This document shows, piece by piece, positions 47,864 through 56,775 of a stretch of DNA of 64,000 nt (positions are counted from its first letter, which is position 1; every line of letters begins with the position of its first letter). The notes beneath the pieces are model-generated. The model ran no database searches. It saw only the letters and a list, made by a program, of their open reading frames with translations, and was not told the origin of the DNA. Origin of the DNA: Candidatus Baltobacteraceae bacterium (GTDB taxonomy: Bacteria > Vulcanimicrobiota > Vulcanimicrobiia > Vulcanimicrobiales > Vulcanimicrobiaceae); assembly GCA_035502855.1 (NCBI GenBank), contig DATJTX010000016.1, forward strand, positions 124,001 through 188,000, read 5' to 3'. Position numbers and translations under genes: made by a program.

Positions 47864-48931
47864 ATGGGTAGTGGGCCGGGTTTACCGCTGCACTTGGGCA
47901 TTGCACGGCGGCTCGAGCTGTTGGAATGCGCGATCGACCACGCAAATGACTGCATCGCCATCATGGCGTTTACCGGCGACCCGGACGTACCCGTTCAAAT
48001 CGTCTACGCCAACCAAAGCCTCGAGCGCGTGACCGGTTATACAAACGACGAGCTGCTCGCTCCGAACAATCCACTGCTGCGCGTTCAGACTCAGAACCGC
48101 GCGCTCTATAACAAGCTCTTCCAGCGCGTACGGGCAGGCGAGCCCGTGCACTTCGAGGTGGAGCTCGGGCCGCCGGGCCGCGCTACGCCAATGGAGATCC
48201 GGTGGACGCCGATACGCTACCACGACGGCGAGGTTACGCACTACGTCGCCGTGTTGCGCGACATCGGCGAACGGCGAAAGGCGAGCGCCGAACGCGAGCT
48301 GCTCTACCGTGCCATCGAGATGGCTTCCGATTTCGTCGCGCTCTACGACGCAACGCCGCCCTCGCGGGGCGGCCCGATTCTCACCTACGCAAACGCCGCC
48401 TTCCGGCACGCGCTCGGTTACCAATCGAGCGAAATGCTCGGCATGTCGTACAGAGAGTTTCTCTCGGGCGACAACGACGAGCGCCTGTTGACGTACATCG
48501 CGCAGATGGCGGAGAGTTCGCATCCGATGGAAAAGGAGGTCCGCGTTCGGCGCAAGGACGGGAGTGTGTTCTGGATCGAGTTCAGTGCGCATCCGGTCCA
48601 CACCGACGATCTGCGCGAACACTGGTTCGTCGTCGGACGCGATATCACGGCGCGCCGGCGCGCGGTCGAAGAGCGCGCCACGCTCGTGCGCGTCGTCGAC
48701 GCGTTGCCGATCCCGGTCGAGATCTACGGCTCCGAAGAGGGGCGCGTCTCGCTGGTGTTCCAGAACGAAATTGCCGCAAGAAGGGCGCCCGCCGGAGGGA
48801 GAGAAGAGGCGCTGCGCTTTTTGGAAGAGGGCCGTACCGAAGCAGTGCTTGGCGAGCACGGCATGACGCTGATTCCGCTCTTCGACCACGAAGGGTTGGT
48901 CGATACGATCTTGAGAATAGCGGTGGAATAG
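47864..48931 (+). CDS. PAS-PAS sensor protein without output domain
   Basis: Encodes about 355 residues from ATG 47864; GTG 47810 is an alternative start that would cross the divergent gene's promoter. Two PAS/PAC units are clear: the first (about 20-145; IAIMAFTGDPDVPVQIVYAN, VTGYTNDELL, HYVAVLRDIGERRKA) and the second (about 150-275; ILTYANAAFRHALGY, VRVRRKDGSVFWIEF, WFVVGRDITARRRA). A third degenerate unit follows. No kinase, GGDEF, HTH or cyclase domain is attached, so it must signal by protein contact. Located between two PQQ-type proteins. Confidence 0.82.
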   Translation: MGSGPGLPLHLGIARRLELLECAIDHANDCIAIMAFTGDPDVPVQIVYANQSLERVTGYTNDELLAPNNPLLRVQTQNRALYNKLFQRVRAGEPVHFEVELGPPGRATPMEIRWTPIRYHDGEVTHYVAVLRDIGERRKASAERELLYRAIEMASDFVALYDATPPSRGGPILTYANAAFRHALGYQSSEMLGMSYREFLSGDNDERLLTYIAQMAESSHPMEKEVRVRRKDGSVFWIEFSAHPVHTDDLREHWFVVGRDITARRRAVEERATLVRVVDALPIPVEIYGSEEGRVSLVFQNEIAARRAPAGGREEALRFLEEGRTEAVLGEHGMTLIPLFDHEGLVDTILRIAVE

Positions 48932-48966
48932 GCCGCCCAAATGGGCGGTTGGAAAGAGAGAAGCCG

Positions 48967-51069
48967 ATGCAAGATCGGGTGCTGGCGGCGGGCGCCGCCT
49001 TCCTTGCGAGTCTCTTGCTCGCGGGCTGCAATACTTCCAACTCGGCCACCACCACATCATCATCGACCATGGCGGCAAGCGCCGGAGCCTCCGTCGCCGC
49101 GGCGGGATCGCCCGCGGCCGCCGGCTACTTCACCGCCGCTCAAGCCTCGACGGGCGCAACCGTGTACGCGGGCAAATGCGCTGCGTGCCACGGCGCAAAT
49201 CTCCAGGGACAGAGCGGTCCCTCGCTTAGCGGCGCTCGGTTCGCCAAGTCGCTGCAAGCGTACGGCACCGGCGAACAGATGTACAATTTCATCAGCAAGC
49301 AGATGCCGGCGAACGCGCCGGGGAGTTTGTCGACGGCCAACTATCTCGCGGTCACCGCATACCTGCTGCAGCAAAACGGCTATCCGAGCGGATCGCATCC
49401 GCTCGACGCAACGACGCTAGCCAGCGTCAACCTCTCCAATGCCGTCAGCCTGGCGGCGGCCAATCAAGGCGGCACGAGCAACACCAATGAAATCGTGCGC
49501 GTCGCGCCGCCGACGACGGTTGACTACGGCGCACCGGCCGGTAACGTCAACGTCTCGGACGCAATGATGAGCAACGCGGCGAGCGATACGAGCGACTGGG
49601 TTTTGCACGGTCGCGATTATAGCAACGACCGCTACTCGCCCCTCTCGCAGATCAACCCCGGTACGATCTCGACGCTTTCTCCGGTCGCGATCGTGCAGAC
49701 CGGCATGACGGCGAGTTTCGAGACGACGCCGATCGTCGTGGGCGGAACGATGTTCCTCACGACGCCGGTCGTGAACAGCCAGATGAAGATCATGGCGCTC
49801 AACGCGGCGACCGGCGAGCGCATCTGGGAGACCACGTACAACCTGGGTACGTTCCAGATCTGCTGCGGCCCGGTCAATCGCGGCGTCGCGGTGGGCTACG
49901 GCAAGGTCTACGTGGTCACGCTCGACGACAACCTGCTCGCACTCGACGCGACGACCGGAAAGCTGCTCTGGCAAAAGAACCTTGCCGACCCGACCCTCGG
50001 CTACTCCGAGACGATGGCGCCGCAGCTCTATGACGGCACCGTGTACGTCGGCAGCGCCGGCGGCGAATGGGCGATCCGCGGCTTCGTCGCCGCGTTCGAC
50101 GCAAACACCGGCGACAAAAAGTGGCAGTGGTGGTCGACCGATCCCAAGACATATTCGGGCGATTCATGGAAGACCGGCGGCGCAATGTCGTGGACGACGC
50201 CGGCGATCGATTCCAAGCTAGGCCTCTTGATCTTGAGCACCGGAAATCCGAATCCCGACCTCTATGGTACTTCGCGCGAGGGCGACAATAAAAATAGCGA
50301 TTCGATCGTCGCGCTCGATCTGAAGACCGGCGCGTTGCGTTGGGCCTATCAAGAGGTCAAACACGACGTGTGGGATTACGACGCGGTCAGTAATCCCTTG
50401 CTGTTCGACGTCCATCAAAACGGCCAGACGATTCCGGCCGCGGGTGAAGCCGGCAAGGTCGGCTGGATCTTCATCGTCGATCGCCGCACGGGCAAGCTGA
50501 TCCGCAAGTCTGCGCCCTACGTGATGATGTCGAAGAACATGTTTTCGATGCCGACCTCGGCGGGCGTCAACATGCTCCCCGGCGCGAACGGCGGAGACGA
50601 GTGGTCGCCCCCCGCGTATTCACCGAAGACGCACGACATGTACGTTCCGGCGATGAATCAGCTCATGACCTTCACGACCAACGAACCGAAGGCGGGCACG
50701 GGGCAAATCCGCTTGGGCAGCGCCTTCCTCAACGTGAAGAAGGGCGCGATTCAAAACGGGCCGTTCGTGGCGGTGAACATGGATACCGGAAAGATCGCCT
50801 GGCAGTATCTGGCGCCCCAGCCGCTCATCGGCGGTGCACTGGCAACGGGCGGCAATCTGGTCTTCATGGGTGAAGGCAACGGCTGGTTCGACGCCTTCAA
50901 CGCGACGACCGGACAGCGCGTCTGGCGTTACCAGCTCGGCGCCGGCGTGAACGCTCCGCCGATCACCTACGAGATCGGGGGAAAGCAATACATCGCCGTT
51001 GCGGCCGGCGGGAACTTCCAGCTCGGTTACCCCTACGGCGACGCGGTTGCGATCTTCCGCTTGAGGTAG
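48967..51069 (+). CDS. PQQ-dependent dehydrogenase, lipoprotein, with N-terminal heme c domain
   Basis: A 700-residue quinohemoprotein. ATG 48967 has GGAAAGAGAG upstream. Lipobox LLAGC (Cys21) anchors it in a membrane. A Cys71-x2-Cys74-His75 (KCAACHG) heme c domain spans about 58-125, followed by an eight-blade propeller (about 175-700). The adjacent cysteines Cys299-Cys300 (QICCGP) and catalytic Asp470 in HDVWDYDAV are typical of quinoprotein alcohol and sugar dehydrogenases. Heme at the N-terminus resembles polyvinyl-alcohol dehydrogenase-like enzymes and differs from type-II alcohol dehydrogenases, which carry it at the C-terminus. Electrons would pass to the respiratory chain. Confidence 0.9.
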   Translation: MQDRVLAAGAAFLASLLLAGCNTSNSATTTSSSTMAASAGASVAAAGSPAAAGYFTAAQASTGATVYAGKCAACHGANLQGQSGPSLSGARFAKSLQAYGTGEQMYNFISKQMPANAPGSLSTANYLAVTAYLLQQNGYPSGSHPLDATTLASVNLSNAVSLAAANQGGTSNTNEIVRVAPPTTVDYGAPAGNVNVSDAMMSNAASDTSDWVLHGRDYSNDRYSPLSQINPGTISTLSPVAIVQTGMTASFETTPIVVGGTMFLTTPVVNSQMKIMALNAATGERIWETTYNLGTFQICCGPVNRGVAVGYGKVYVVTLDDNLLALDATTGKLLWQKNLADPTLGYSETMAPQLYDGTVYVGSAGGEWAIRGFVAAFDANTGDKKWQWWSTDPKTYSGDSWKTGGAMSWTTPAIDSKLGLLILSTGNPNPDLYGTSREGDNKNSDSIVALDLKTGALRWAYQEVKHDVWDYDAVSNPLLFDVHQNGQTIPAAGEAGKVGWIFIVDRRTGKLIRKSAPYVMMSKNMFSMPTSAGVNMLPGANGGDEWSPPAYSPKTHDMYVPAMNQLMTFTTNEPKAGTGQIRLGSAFLNVKKGAIQNGPFVAVNMDTGKIAWQYLAPQPLIGGALATGGNLVFMGEGNGWFDAFNATTGQRVWRYQLGAGVNAPPITYEIGGKQYIAVAAGGNFQLGYPYGDAVAIFRLR

Positions 51070-51070
51070 C

Positions 51071-52348
51071 CTACCAGTGATGCAACGCGCCGGCGAAGAG
51101 CTCGCGCAATTGTTCGCGTGAGGTCTCGCGCGGCGCGTTGTTGACCAGGCTCTTCTGCGGAAACGAGCCGTCTGCAAGCACGTCGAGATCGGCGCTCGAA
51201 TAGCCGACCGCGGCGAGACCGCTCGGCATGCCGGTCGCCTTCATGAATTCGGTGATGCGGCGGCTCAAGATCTCACCCGCATTCTCGAGACTCGCATCGC
51301 GCGTATCGGCGCCGAGCAGTTCGGCCGCCTCGAGGTGACGTTCCGGGCACGCCTGCGCGGTGAAGCGGAAGACGGCAGGTGCGTTCAGGACGACCGACAT
51401 GCCGTGGGGAACGATCGGCTCACCGCCGGGATATTGCGGCGCGTGATAGCTGCGCACGTTGCCCGAGACCGCATAGGACATCGCATGCGGCAGGTGCAGG
51501 CCGGCATTTCCGAATGCGATGCCGGCGAGCATCGCCGCGAACATCATGCGCTCGCGCGCTTCGTCGTCGCTCGCGTCGTTGACTGCGCGCACGATATGCT
51601 TGCCCAGAATCGAAAGCGCGCCGACGCAGCCGATGTCGCTGTAGGGATTCGCGCCTTGATAGAGTGGGCGCGCGACACCTTTGGGCATGCGCGCGCGGCT
51701 CGAATACGGAAGCGCGGTGTACGATTCGAGTGCGTGACTGAGCACGTCGAACCCACTGCACGCAACCACCATCGCGGGGAGCGTTCGCGTCACATTGGGA
51801 TCGATGATACCGAGCGTCGGACGCAATTCGCGAGCGCGAATGCCGGTTTTGGCATTCATCTCGAGGTAGTCGAAAATCGCGGCGCCGGTGCATTCGCTGC
51901 CTGTGCCCGACGTCGTCGGGCAGGCGATATGCGGACGAAGCGGACCCGGAACGGGCTTGCCGCCGCCGATCGGCGCATTGACGTAATCCATGAACGGCGC
52001 GGGGTAGGTCGCATAAAGGTCGGCGGCTTTGGCGGTGTCGATCGTGGATCCGCCGCCGATCGAAATGAATCCATCGAACGTGCCGTCGACGGCGAACGCC
52101 GCCGCCGCCTTGAACGACGCGTCGGTCGGCTCGATGGCGATGTCGGTGAAGATCGCCGTATCGATGCCGGCATCACGCAGCGATTGCAGCGCGGTGTGAA
52201 CGAAATCGAATTCACGCAGATACGGATCGATGAAGACGCCCGCCCGCCGGATGCGCAGCGCGGTTGCGGCATCGCCTACCTCGGCCAAGACGCCGCGTCC
52301 GTACTTGATCCGCGCGCCGTCGATCTCAAAACCATATTCGCACAGCAT
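51071..52348 (-). CDS. Iron-containing alcohol dehydrogenase, hydroxyacid-oxoacid transhydrogenase-like
   Basis: Encodes 425 residues from ATG 52348; the longer open frame upstream is a shadow of the next gene. The sequence matches group III Fe-ADH of the ADHFE1 (HOT) type over its whole length: FEIDGARIKYGRGVLAEVG, FISIGGGSTIDTAKAADLYA, CPTTSGTGSECTGAAIFDY, CSGFDVLSHALESYTALP, FGNAGLHLPHAMSYAVSG, VPHGMSVVLNAPAVF and GLAAVGYSSADL. The Asp/His metal ligands are present. HOT interconverts 4-hydroxybutyrate and 2-oxoglutarate. It is convergent with the PQQ dehydrogenase, one base apart. Confidence 0.9.
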   Translation of the reverse strand: MLCEYGFEIDGARIKYGRGVLAEVGDAATALRIRRAGVFIDPYLREFDFVHTALQSLRDAGIDTAIFTDIAIEPTDASFKAAAAFAVDGTFDGFISIGGGSTIDTAKAADLYATYPAPFMDYVNAPIGGGKPVPGPLRPHIACPTTSGTGSECTGAAIFDYLEMNAKTGIRARELRPTLGIIDPNVTRTLPAMVVACSGFDVLSHALESYTALPYSSRARMPKGVARPLYQGANPYSDIGCVGALSILGKHIVRAVNDASDDEARERMMFAAMLAGIAFGNAGLHLPHAMSYAVSGNVRSYHAPQYPGGEPIVPHGMSVVLNAPAVFRFTAQACPERHLEAAELLGADTRDASLENAGEILSRRITEFMKATGMPSGLAAVGYSSADLDVLADGSFPQKSLVNNAPRETSREQLRELFAGALHHW

Positions 52349-52421
52349 GCAACGAGCGTTCGGACGCAGGGCGGTCAAAGCCCTCGCGCCGAAGGCAAGC
52401 CCCCTTCGGAGGGTGTACACG

Positions 52422-54422
52422 ATGCGGCTATGCAGTGTTTTGGCCGGCGCGGCCGTCATTTTTTCCGGTGAGCTCTCCCTCGCGAGCTGTGGGGGCGGCA
52501 GCAGCGGGTCGTCGACCCCGGCGGCCGTGCCGACCGCCCATGGAATCACGTATACGGCGACGGTCACGACGCTGGCCGACTCGGGCCCCGGTTCGCTTCG
52601 AGCGGCGCTTACCGCGGTCGACGCCGAACCCGCGGGCACCCTGAGCGCGATCACGTTCACGGTCAGCGGCACGATCGTGCTCGCAAGCGCCCTACCGGCG
52701 ATTGCGGCCGACGTCAAAATCGACGGAACGAGCGCGCCGGCCTATGCAGGATCCGGACCGGTGGTAGAGATCAACGCGAACGGCAACGCCGGATTGACGT
52801 TTTCGAGCGGCTCGAGTGGATCGCAGCTGCTCGCGCTCGCCGTCGATAACGCGAGCGGGAACGGCGTTACGCTGGACGCATCGGCCATCACGCTCAATCT
52901 CGACTACGTCGGTGTGAATCTCGCGGGAAGCGCTGCGGGCAATGGCGGCGACGGCGTGTATATTTCGAGCGCGTCGTCGGACGATCTGATCGGGCTGAAC
53001 GCATCGAACGCATCCGGCGTCGTTGCTAACGTGATCTCGGGAAACGGCGGCAACGGCATCCGCGTGTACGGCAGCTCCGGCGATACGTTCGTCGCGAATC
53101 GCATCGGCACCAATCCGGCGGGAACGGCCGCGCTCGCCAACGGCGCAAACGGTATTTGGGTCACGGCCGGATCGCATGGAAATGAGATCGGCGGCACCGT
53201 CTACACCGATTCCGTCTCCGGCAAGAGCAACGATCCGACCGGCGACAAGGGTACGGTAACGCCGGTCTTCGTCGTGCCGCCGCTGGGAAATCTCATTTCC
53301 GGGAACGCTCGCAGCGGCGTCCTGATCGACAATCTTTCGCTCGACAATACTCTGAACGGCAACTTCATCGGCACGACGGCGAGTGGGGATGCGCCTCTCG
53401 GAAACGGCGGCGACGGCGTTTTCATCAACGGCGCCGGCGCAAACGCGCTGATCGGCTGCCAAGTCGTCAACAATCCCTTCGTGTACTACAACGTGGTGAG
53501 CGGTAACGGCGGAAACGGCTTGCACGTCACGAGCTCCAACGCCGTCGTCGCGCAGGGAAATTTTTTTGGAATCGGTGCCGACAACACGACGATCGTGGCC
53601 AATAACGGCAACGGCATCTTGATCGACGGTTCATCGCAGAACACGCAGGTGGGCGGGGTCATTCCGCTTGGAAACGTCGCGGCGGGCAACACGCTCAACG
53701 GAATCGAGGTCACCGGTACCGTCTCGGGTTTCACGACCTTCAATACGTTCGGAGGACTTCTGGCCTTCAAGGGCGCCGCTCCCAACGGCAACGACGGGGT
53801 TCTGATCACCGCAACCGGCGGCAATCAACTCGTTCGTACCAATGTCCTCTCGGGCAACGAAAACAACGGATTGGAGATCGGCGGCGCGGCCACGGGCGTG
53901 ACCGTCGATCCCAACATCATGGGCCTCGATACGGTCGGCCTAACCGCACTGCCGAACGGCAACGACGGTTTGCTCATCGACGGTACGGCGAACAACAACC
54001 TGATCGGCGGCTACTATCTCTCGGTGATTCCGCAAAATACGTTCTCGGGAAACAGGGGCTACGGCATAGCAATCACGGGTTCGGCGTACGCGAATCAGGT
54101 GTTCTATAGCTATGTCGGCCTAGGCGTTCTCGGCATCACCGCGCTTCCGAATCAATTGGGCGGAATCTACGTCGGCGGATCGGCTACGAACAACACGATC
54201 GGCGGCACCACGCTCAATCCAAACGCACCGACCAAGAACCTCGTCAGTGGTAACGGCGGGTACGGCGTTTACCTCGACGCGGGGACGAGCGCGATCACCG
54301 TTGCCGGAAACTGGATCGGGCTGAATTTCCTCGGCTCGGCGGTGCCCAATGCCACCGATCCGATTTTCGTGAGCCCCGGCAGTACGTCGGATACCGTGTC
54401 GGGCAACCTCACGAACATGTAA
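52422..54422 (+). CDS. Surface lipoprotein with right-handed parallel beta-helix
   Basis: Encodes 666 residues from ATG 52422 (GGAGGGTG upstream). A signal with lipobox SLASCGGG is followed by VTTLADSGPGSLRAAL, an N-terminal cap motif of many secreted beta-helix proteins. The rest (about 110-660) consists of irregular short repeats around NVISGNGGNGIRVYG, NLISGNARSGVLIDN, NFIGTTASGDAPLGNGGDGVFI, typical of polymorphic parallel beta-helix adhesins or lyases. No catalytic residues can be named. Divergent from the Fe-ADH gene. Confidence 0.8.
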   Translation: MRLCSVLAGAAVIFSGELSLASCGGGSSGSSTPAAVPTAHGITYTATVTTLADSGPGSLRAALTAVDAEPAGTLSAITFTVSGTIVLASALPAIAADVKIDGTSAPAYAGSGPVVEINANGNAGLTFSSGSSGSQLLALAVDNASGNGVTLDASAITLNLDYVGVNLAGSAAGNGGDGVYISSASSDDLIGLNASNASGVVANVISGNGGNGIRVYGSSGDTFVANRIGTNPAGTAALANGANGIWVTAGSHGNEIGGTVYTDSVSGKSNDPTGDKGTVTPVFVVPPLGNLISGNARSGVLIDNLSLDNTLNGNFIGTTASGDAPLGNGGDGVFINGAGANALIGCQVVNNPFVYYNVVSGNGGNGLHVTSSNAVVAQGNFFGIGADNTTIVANNGNGILIDGSSQNTQVGGVIPLGNVAAGNTLNGIEVTGTVSGFTTFNTFGGLLAFKGAAPNGNDGVLITATGGNQLVRTNVLSGNENNGLEIGGAATGVTVDPNIMGLDTVGLTALPNGNDGLLIDGTANNNLIGGYYLSVIPQNTFSGNRGYGIAITGSAYANQVFYSYVGLGVLGITALPNQLGGIYVGGSATNNTIGGTTLNPNAPTKNLVSGNGGYGVYLDAGTSAITVAGNWIGLNFLGSAVPNATDPIFVSPGSTSDTVSGNLTNM

Positions 54423-54431
54423 CGGTCCCGG

Positions 54432-55679
54432 CTAGACGCGCTTCGAAAGGGTGACGTCGTAGAGCCAGAGCAGCGCCGCCGTGAGCGCGCCGACGAGGGT
54501 GAAGATCGGCCAAATCAGTGCGGGCTGATGCAGAACCTCGCCGAAATGGTGGAACAGCGCGCCGCTGAACCAGCCGCCGGCGAGCGAGCCGATACCGATC
54601 GGAAGAAACGCGAACCCCATGTACGTTCCTTGCTGTCCCTGGGGCGCCAGCCGCGAGATGTATTCGTAGTAGCGCGGCGACTGCGTGATCTCGCCGAGCG
54701 CCAGCACGACCAGGCTCAGCACCGCCATCAGCACGCTCGCCTTCGCGGCGATCAAGAGCCACCCGGCGGAGGTGATGAGCGTGCCGAGAATGATCGCGTT
54801 AAATGCGCGGATGTTTCGGGTGAGCGCATTGATCGCCACCGTGAAGGCGATGACGATGAGCGGATCGGCGATGAGAATCATCGCCGTGTTGGCATTCGGA
54901 TCGACATAGTCGTGGATGTAGATCGGCAGAATGAGGTATTGCTGCCAAAAGACGATCCAGTAGCCCGAGAAGATCAGCAGAAAGAGCACGAAGCGGCCGT
55001 TGCCGAGCACTGTGAGCAGATCGCGCCAGCTCTGCGTGAGCGAGGCGGAAGCGTGCGCGCCGCCGGTGCGCGGCTCTTTGAAAAAGAGCAGCACCGTGAG
55101 AAACATGAGGAAGACGCTCGCCGCCGCGACCATGAAAACGTCCTGCGCCGGCAGGCGCGAATGCATCCAGCCGGCCACGAATGGTCCCGCGGTGCTGCCG
55201 ACGTTGACCATCGTGTAATAGATCGCGTAGCCAATCGAGCGCACGTTCTCGTTCGAAGCGCGTGCGGTGGTGCCGACGACGGAGGGTTTGACGAGTGCAA
55301 CTCCGAGTGCCGGCAGAACCAGGATGATGCCGGCGAGTAATCCGAGCGGCATCACGCTGCGCACGGGAGCGAGCCACGGTGCGCCGATCGATCCGACCAG
55401 AAAATAGGCGCACGTCAAGATGAAATACGCGCAGGAGAGCGCGCGGCGGAAGCCGATCCGGTCGGCCAGCGCGCCGCCGAACACCGCCATCACCCATACG
55501 GCGCCCCCGAAGATTCCGCTCAACCCGGCGGCCTGCGAACTCGGAAAACCCAGTGTCTGGTTCAGATAGAGCGCGAGCGTGGAAAAGACCGCGTAGTACG
55601 AGAGCCGCTCGAAGATCTCGCTTGTGTTCGCAATCCAAAACGGCCGCTCGAAGCCGTTACGAATTTCTTCCAAACGCAC
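54432..55679 (-). CDS. MFS transporter, POT (peptide) family-like
   Basis: A 415-residue, twelve-helix transporter. The N-terminal ANTSEIFERLSYYAVFSTLALYL holds the E-x2-ER-x-x-YY motif of proton-coupled oligopeptide transporters, followed by GGALADRIGFRRAL and YAIYYTMVNVGSTAGPF. Length and helix number fit a POT-like or general MFS permease, though it is shorter than classic POT. Substrate unknown. It ends ten bases from the convergent beta-helix gene. Confidence 0.82.
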   Translation of the reverse strand: MRLEEIRNGFERPFWIANTSEIFERLSYYAVFSTLALYLNQTLGFPSSQAAGLSGIFGGAVWVMAVFGGALADRIGFRRALSCAYFILTCAYFLVGSIGAPWLAPVRSVMPLGLLAGIILVLPALGVALVKPSVVGTTARASNENVRSIGYAIYYTMVNVGSTAGPFVAGWMHSRLPAQDVFMVAAASVFLMFLTVLLFFKEPRTGGAHASASLTQSWRDLLTVLGNGRFVLFLLIFSGYWIVFWQQYLILPIYIHDYVDPNANTAMILIADPLIVIAFTVAINALTRNIRAFNAIILGTLITSAGWLLIAAKASVLMAVLSLVVLALGEITQSPRYYEYISRLAPQGQQGTYMGFAFLPIGIGSLAGGWFSGALFHHFGEVLHQPALIWPIFTLVGALTAALLWLYDVTLSKRV

Positions 55680-55705
55680 GCGTACGGATTTCCGAGCGGC
55701 AAGCG

Positions 55706-55732
55706 AAAAGCCCGCCTCTTCGGCGAGCTTTT
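55706..55732 (-). terminator. Intrinsic terminator downstream of the exported tandem pair
   Basis: Read on the minus strand, AAAAGCTCGCC pairs with GGCGGGCTTTT (one mismatch) and ends in TTTT. It lies 40 bases beyond the stop codon at 55772 and before the POT-like gene. Confidence 0.65.
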
Positions 55733-55771
55733 CGACACAAGGTGACCCGGAGCAAAAGGAGGGTTAGATTT

Positions 55772-56161
55772 CTAGTAGCGTACGAGTCTGAAGCTCCCCG
55801 GTTTACCGGTCACGGCAACACGATAAGCGAGGCTTCCCTGCACCGTTGTGCGGATGTCCGCAACGAGAGGATTACGAGCGTTTTGAGGCACGCATTGCTT
55901 CGTGCTCAATATTTCCGTACGCACGTCAAATGCCTGGCCTACGCCTTTCCACGTAACGGGATAGAGGCGCTTGTCCTTAGCCGGGACCCAGTTGGGAAAG
56001 CCGCCCTGTTTGACGATGCTTCCCGCGGTGTAGACGGTTGCCCAAAGGCAATGGTCAGTTTCGTTGTAGATCCAGATGCCGCTTGCTTGACCGCCTGCGG
56101 TTGCGGCCGCGGGTGCAAGCATGGCGAGCGCTGCCGCCATGCAAAGTAACGTCTTTTTCAT
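55772..56161 (-). CDS. Small exported protein, tandem paralogue A, family unknown
   Basis: A 129-residue protein with a typical signal peptide (MKKTLLCMAAALAMLAPAAA, cleavage near ATAGG). The mature part starts SGIWIYNETDHCLWATVYTAG, then contains VRTEILSTKQC and LVADIRTTVQGSLAY. It shares with the neighbouring gene the pattern I-x-N-x-T-x-x-C-x-W-x-T-x-Y, a second R-x-E ... C, an A-D-(I/V) strand and an aromatic end, so two cysteines may form a disulfide. It lies four bases after paralogue B in an operon. Function unknown. Confidence 0.7.
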   Translation of the reverse strand: MKKTLLCMAAALAMLAPAAATAGGQASGIWIYNETDHCLWATVYTAGSIVKQGGFPNWVPAKDKRLYPVTWKGVGQAFDVRTEILSTKQCVPQNARNPLVADIRTTVQGSLAYRVAVTGKPGSFRLVRY

Positions 56162-56165
56162 GTTC

Positions 56166-56588
56166 TTATGGCCTCGTTAACCAGTAGCTTTTTCCGCTTT
56201 GATGGAGCGTAAACTGCAACGCGTCGATGTTGGCGACATCCGCCTGCATCGACGTATCGCCGCCGGTGTTTCCGTGGCAATTGGGATTCATGGTTTCCAC
56301 ACGGAATTTGATCCAGCGTGTGCGTGGAATGACGAACGTGAAGGTGGTCTTGGGTTTGACCTCGCGCGGACCCGTTTGCGCGCGATTTCCGCTAATGATG
56401 ACGGGGCCTGCAAGCGTTCCGCCGATGCCGCTTGCATCGCGCTTATACATGGTGACCCAAATGCACGCGGGAGTCGTGTTCACGAAGCCAACGTGGATGG
56501 GGCTATTCTGTGCCTGTGCGGGCGGTGCTCCGAGCGCGAGCGCGGCAATGATCGCGACGATGCCGAGCACCCGAGAAGTAGATAACAT
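56166..56588 (-). CDS. Small exported protein, tandem paralogue B, family unknown
   Basis: A 140-residue protein with signal peptide 1-26 (ends PPAQAQN). The mature N-terminus HVGFVNTTPACIWVTMYKRD parallels that of paralogue A, and FRVETMNPNC and ADVANIDALQFTL parallel A's later half. It therefore belongs to the same unnamed family, with two conserved cysteines and a beta-rich composition. The spacing to paralogue A is four bases. The gene upstream ends 188 bases away behind a hairpin, so this pair has its own promoter, not identified. Confidence 0.7.
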   Translation of the reverse strand: MLSTSRVLGIVAIIAALALGAPPAQAQNSPIHVGFVNTTPACIWVTMYKRDASGIGGTLAGPVIISGNRAQTGPREVKPKTTFTFVIPRTRWIKFRVETMNPNCHGNTGGDTSMQADVANIDALQFTLHQSGKSYWLTRP

Positions 56589-56663
56589 AAGGGCTCCTCT
56601 CTCTTTCTTACGAAAAAAGAGCGATGGAAAGCTCCGGGTACCATCAGGAACGTATAACTAACC

Positions 56664-56688
56664 GCGGTCGGTTCCCTAAACCGACCGC
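56664..56688 (-). terminator. Hairpin downstream of the SDR gene
   Basis: GCGGTCGGTT (56664-56673) and AACCGACCGC (56679-56688) form a perfect 10-bp stem with a five-base loop. On the minus strand it is followed by GGTTAGTTAT, a weak T tract. It separates the SDR gene from the exported pair. Confidence 0.6.
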
Positions 56689-56775
56689 TCACGAGGAATT
56701 CGGCGCGGGAAGCGCATACGCATGCTCAACCCGTGGGCAAAAGGCCCTTTTCGTGCGCGTCGAACGCTTGCAGCG

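Noticed and set aside
49060-49398. Antisense ORF opposite the heme c domain
   Set aside because: Shadow of the quinohemoprotein gene, with no independent signal.
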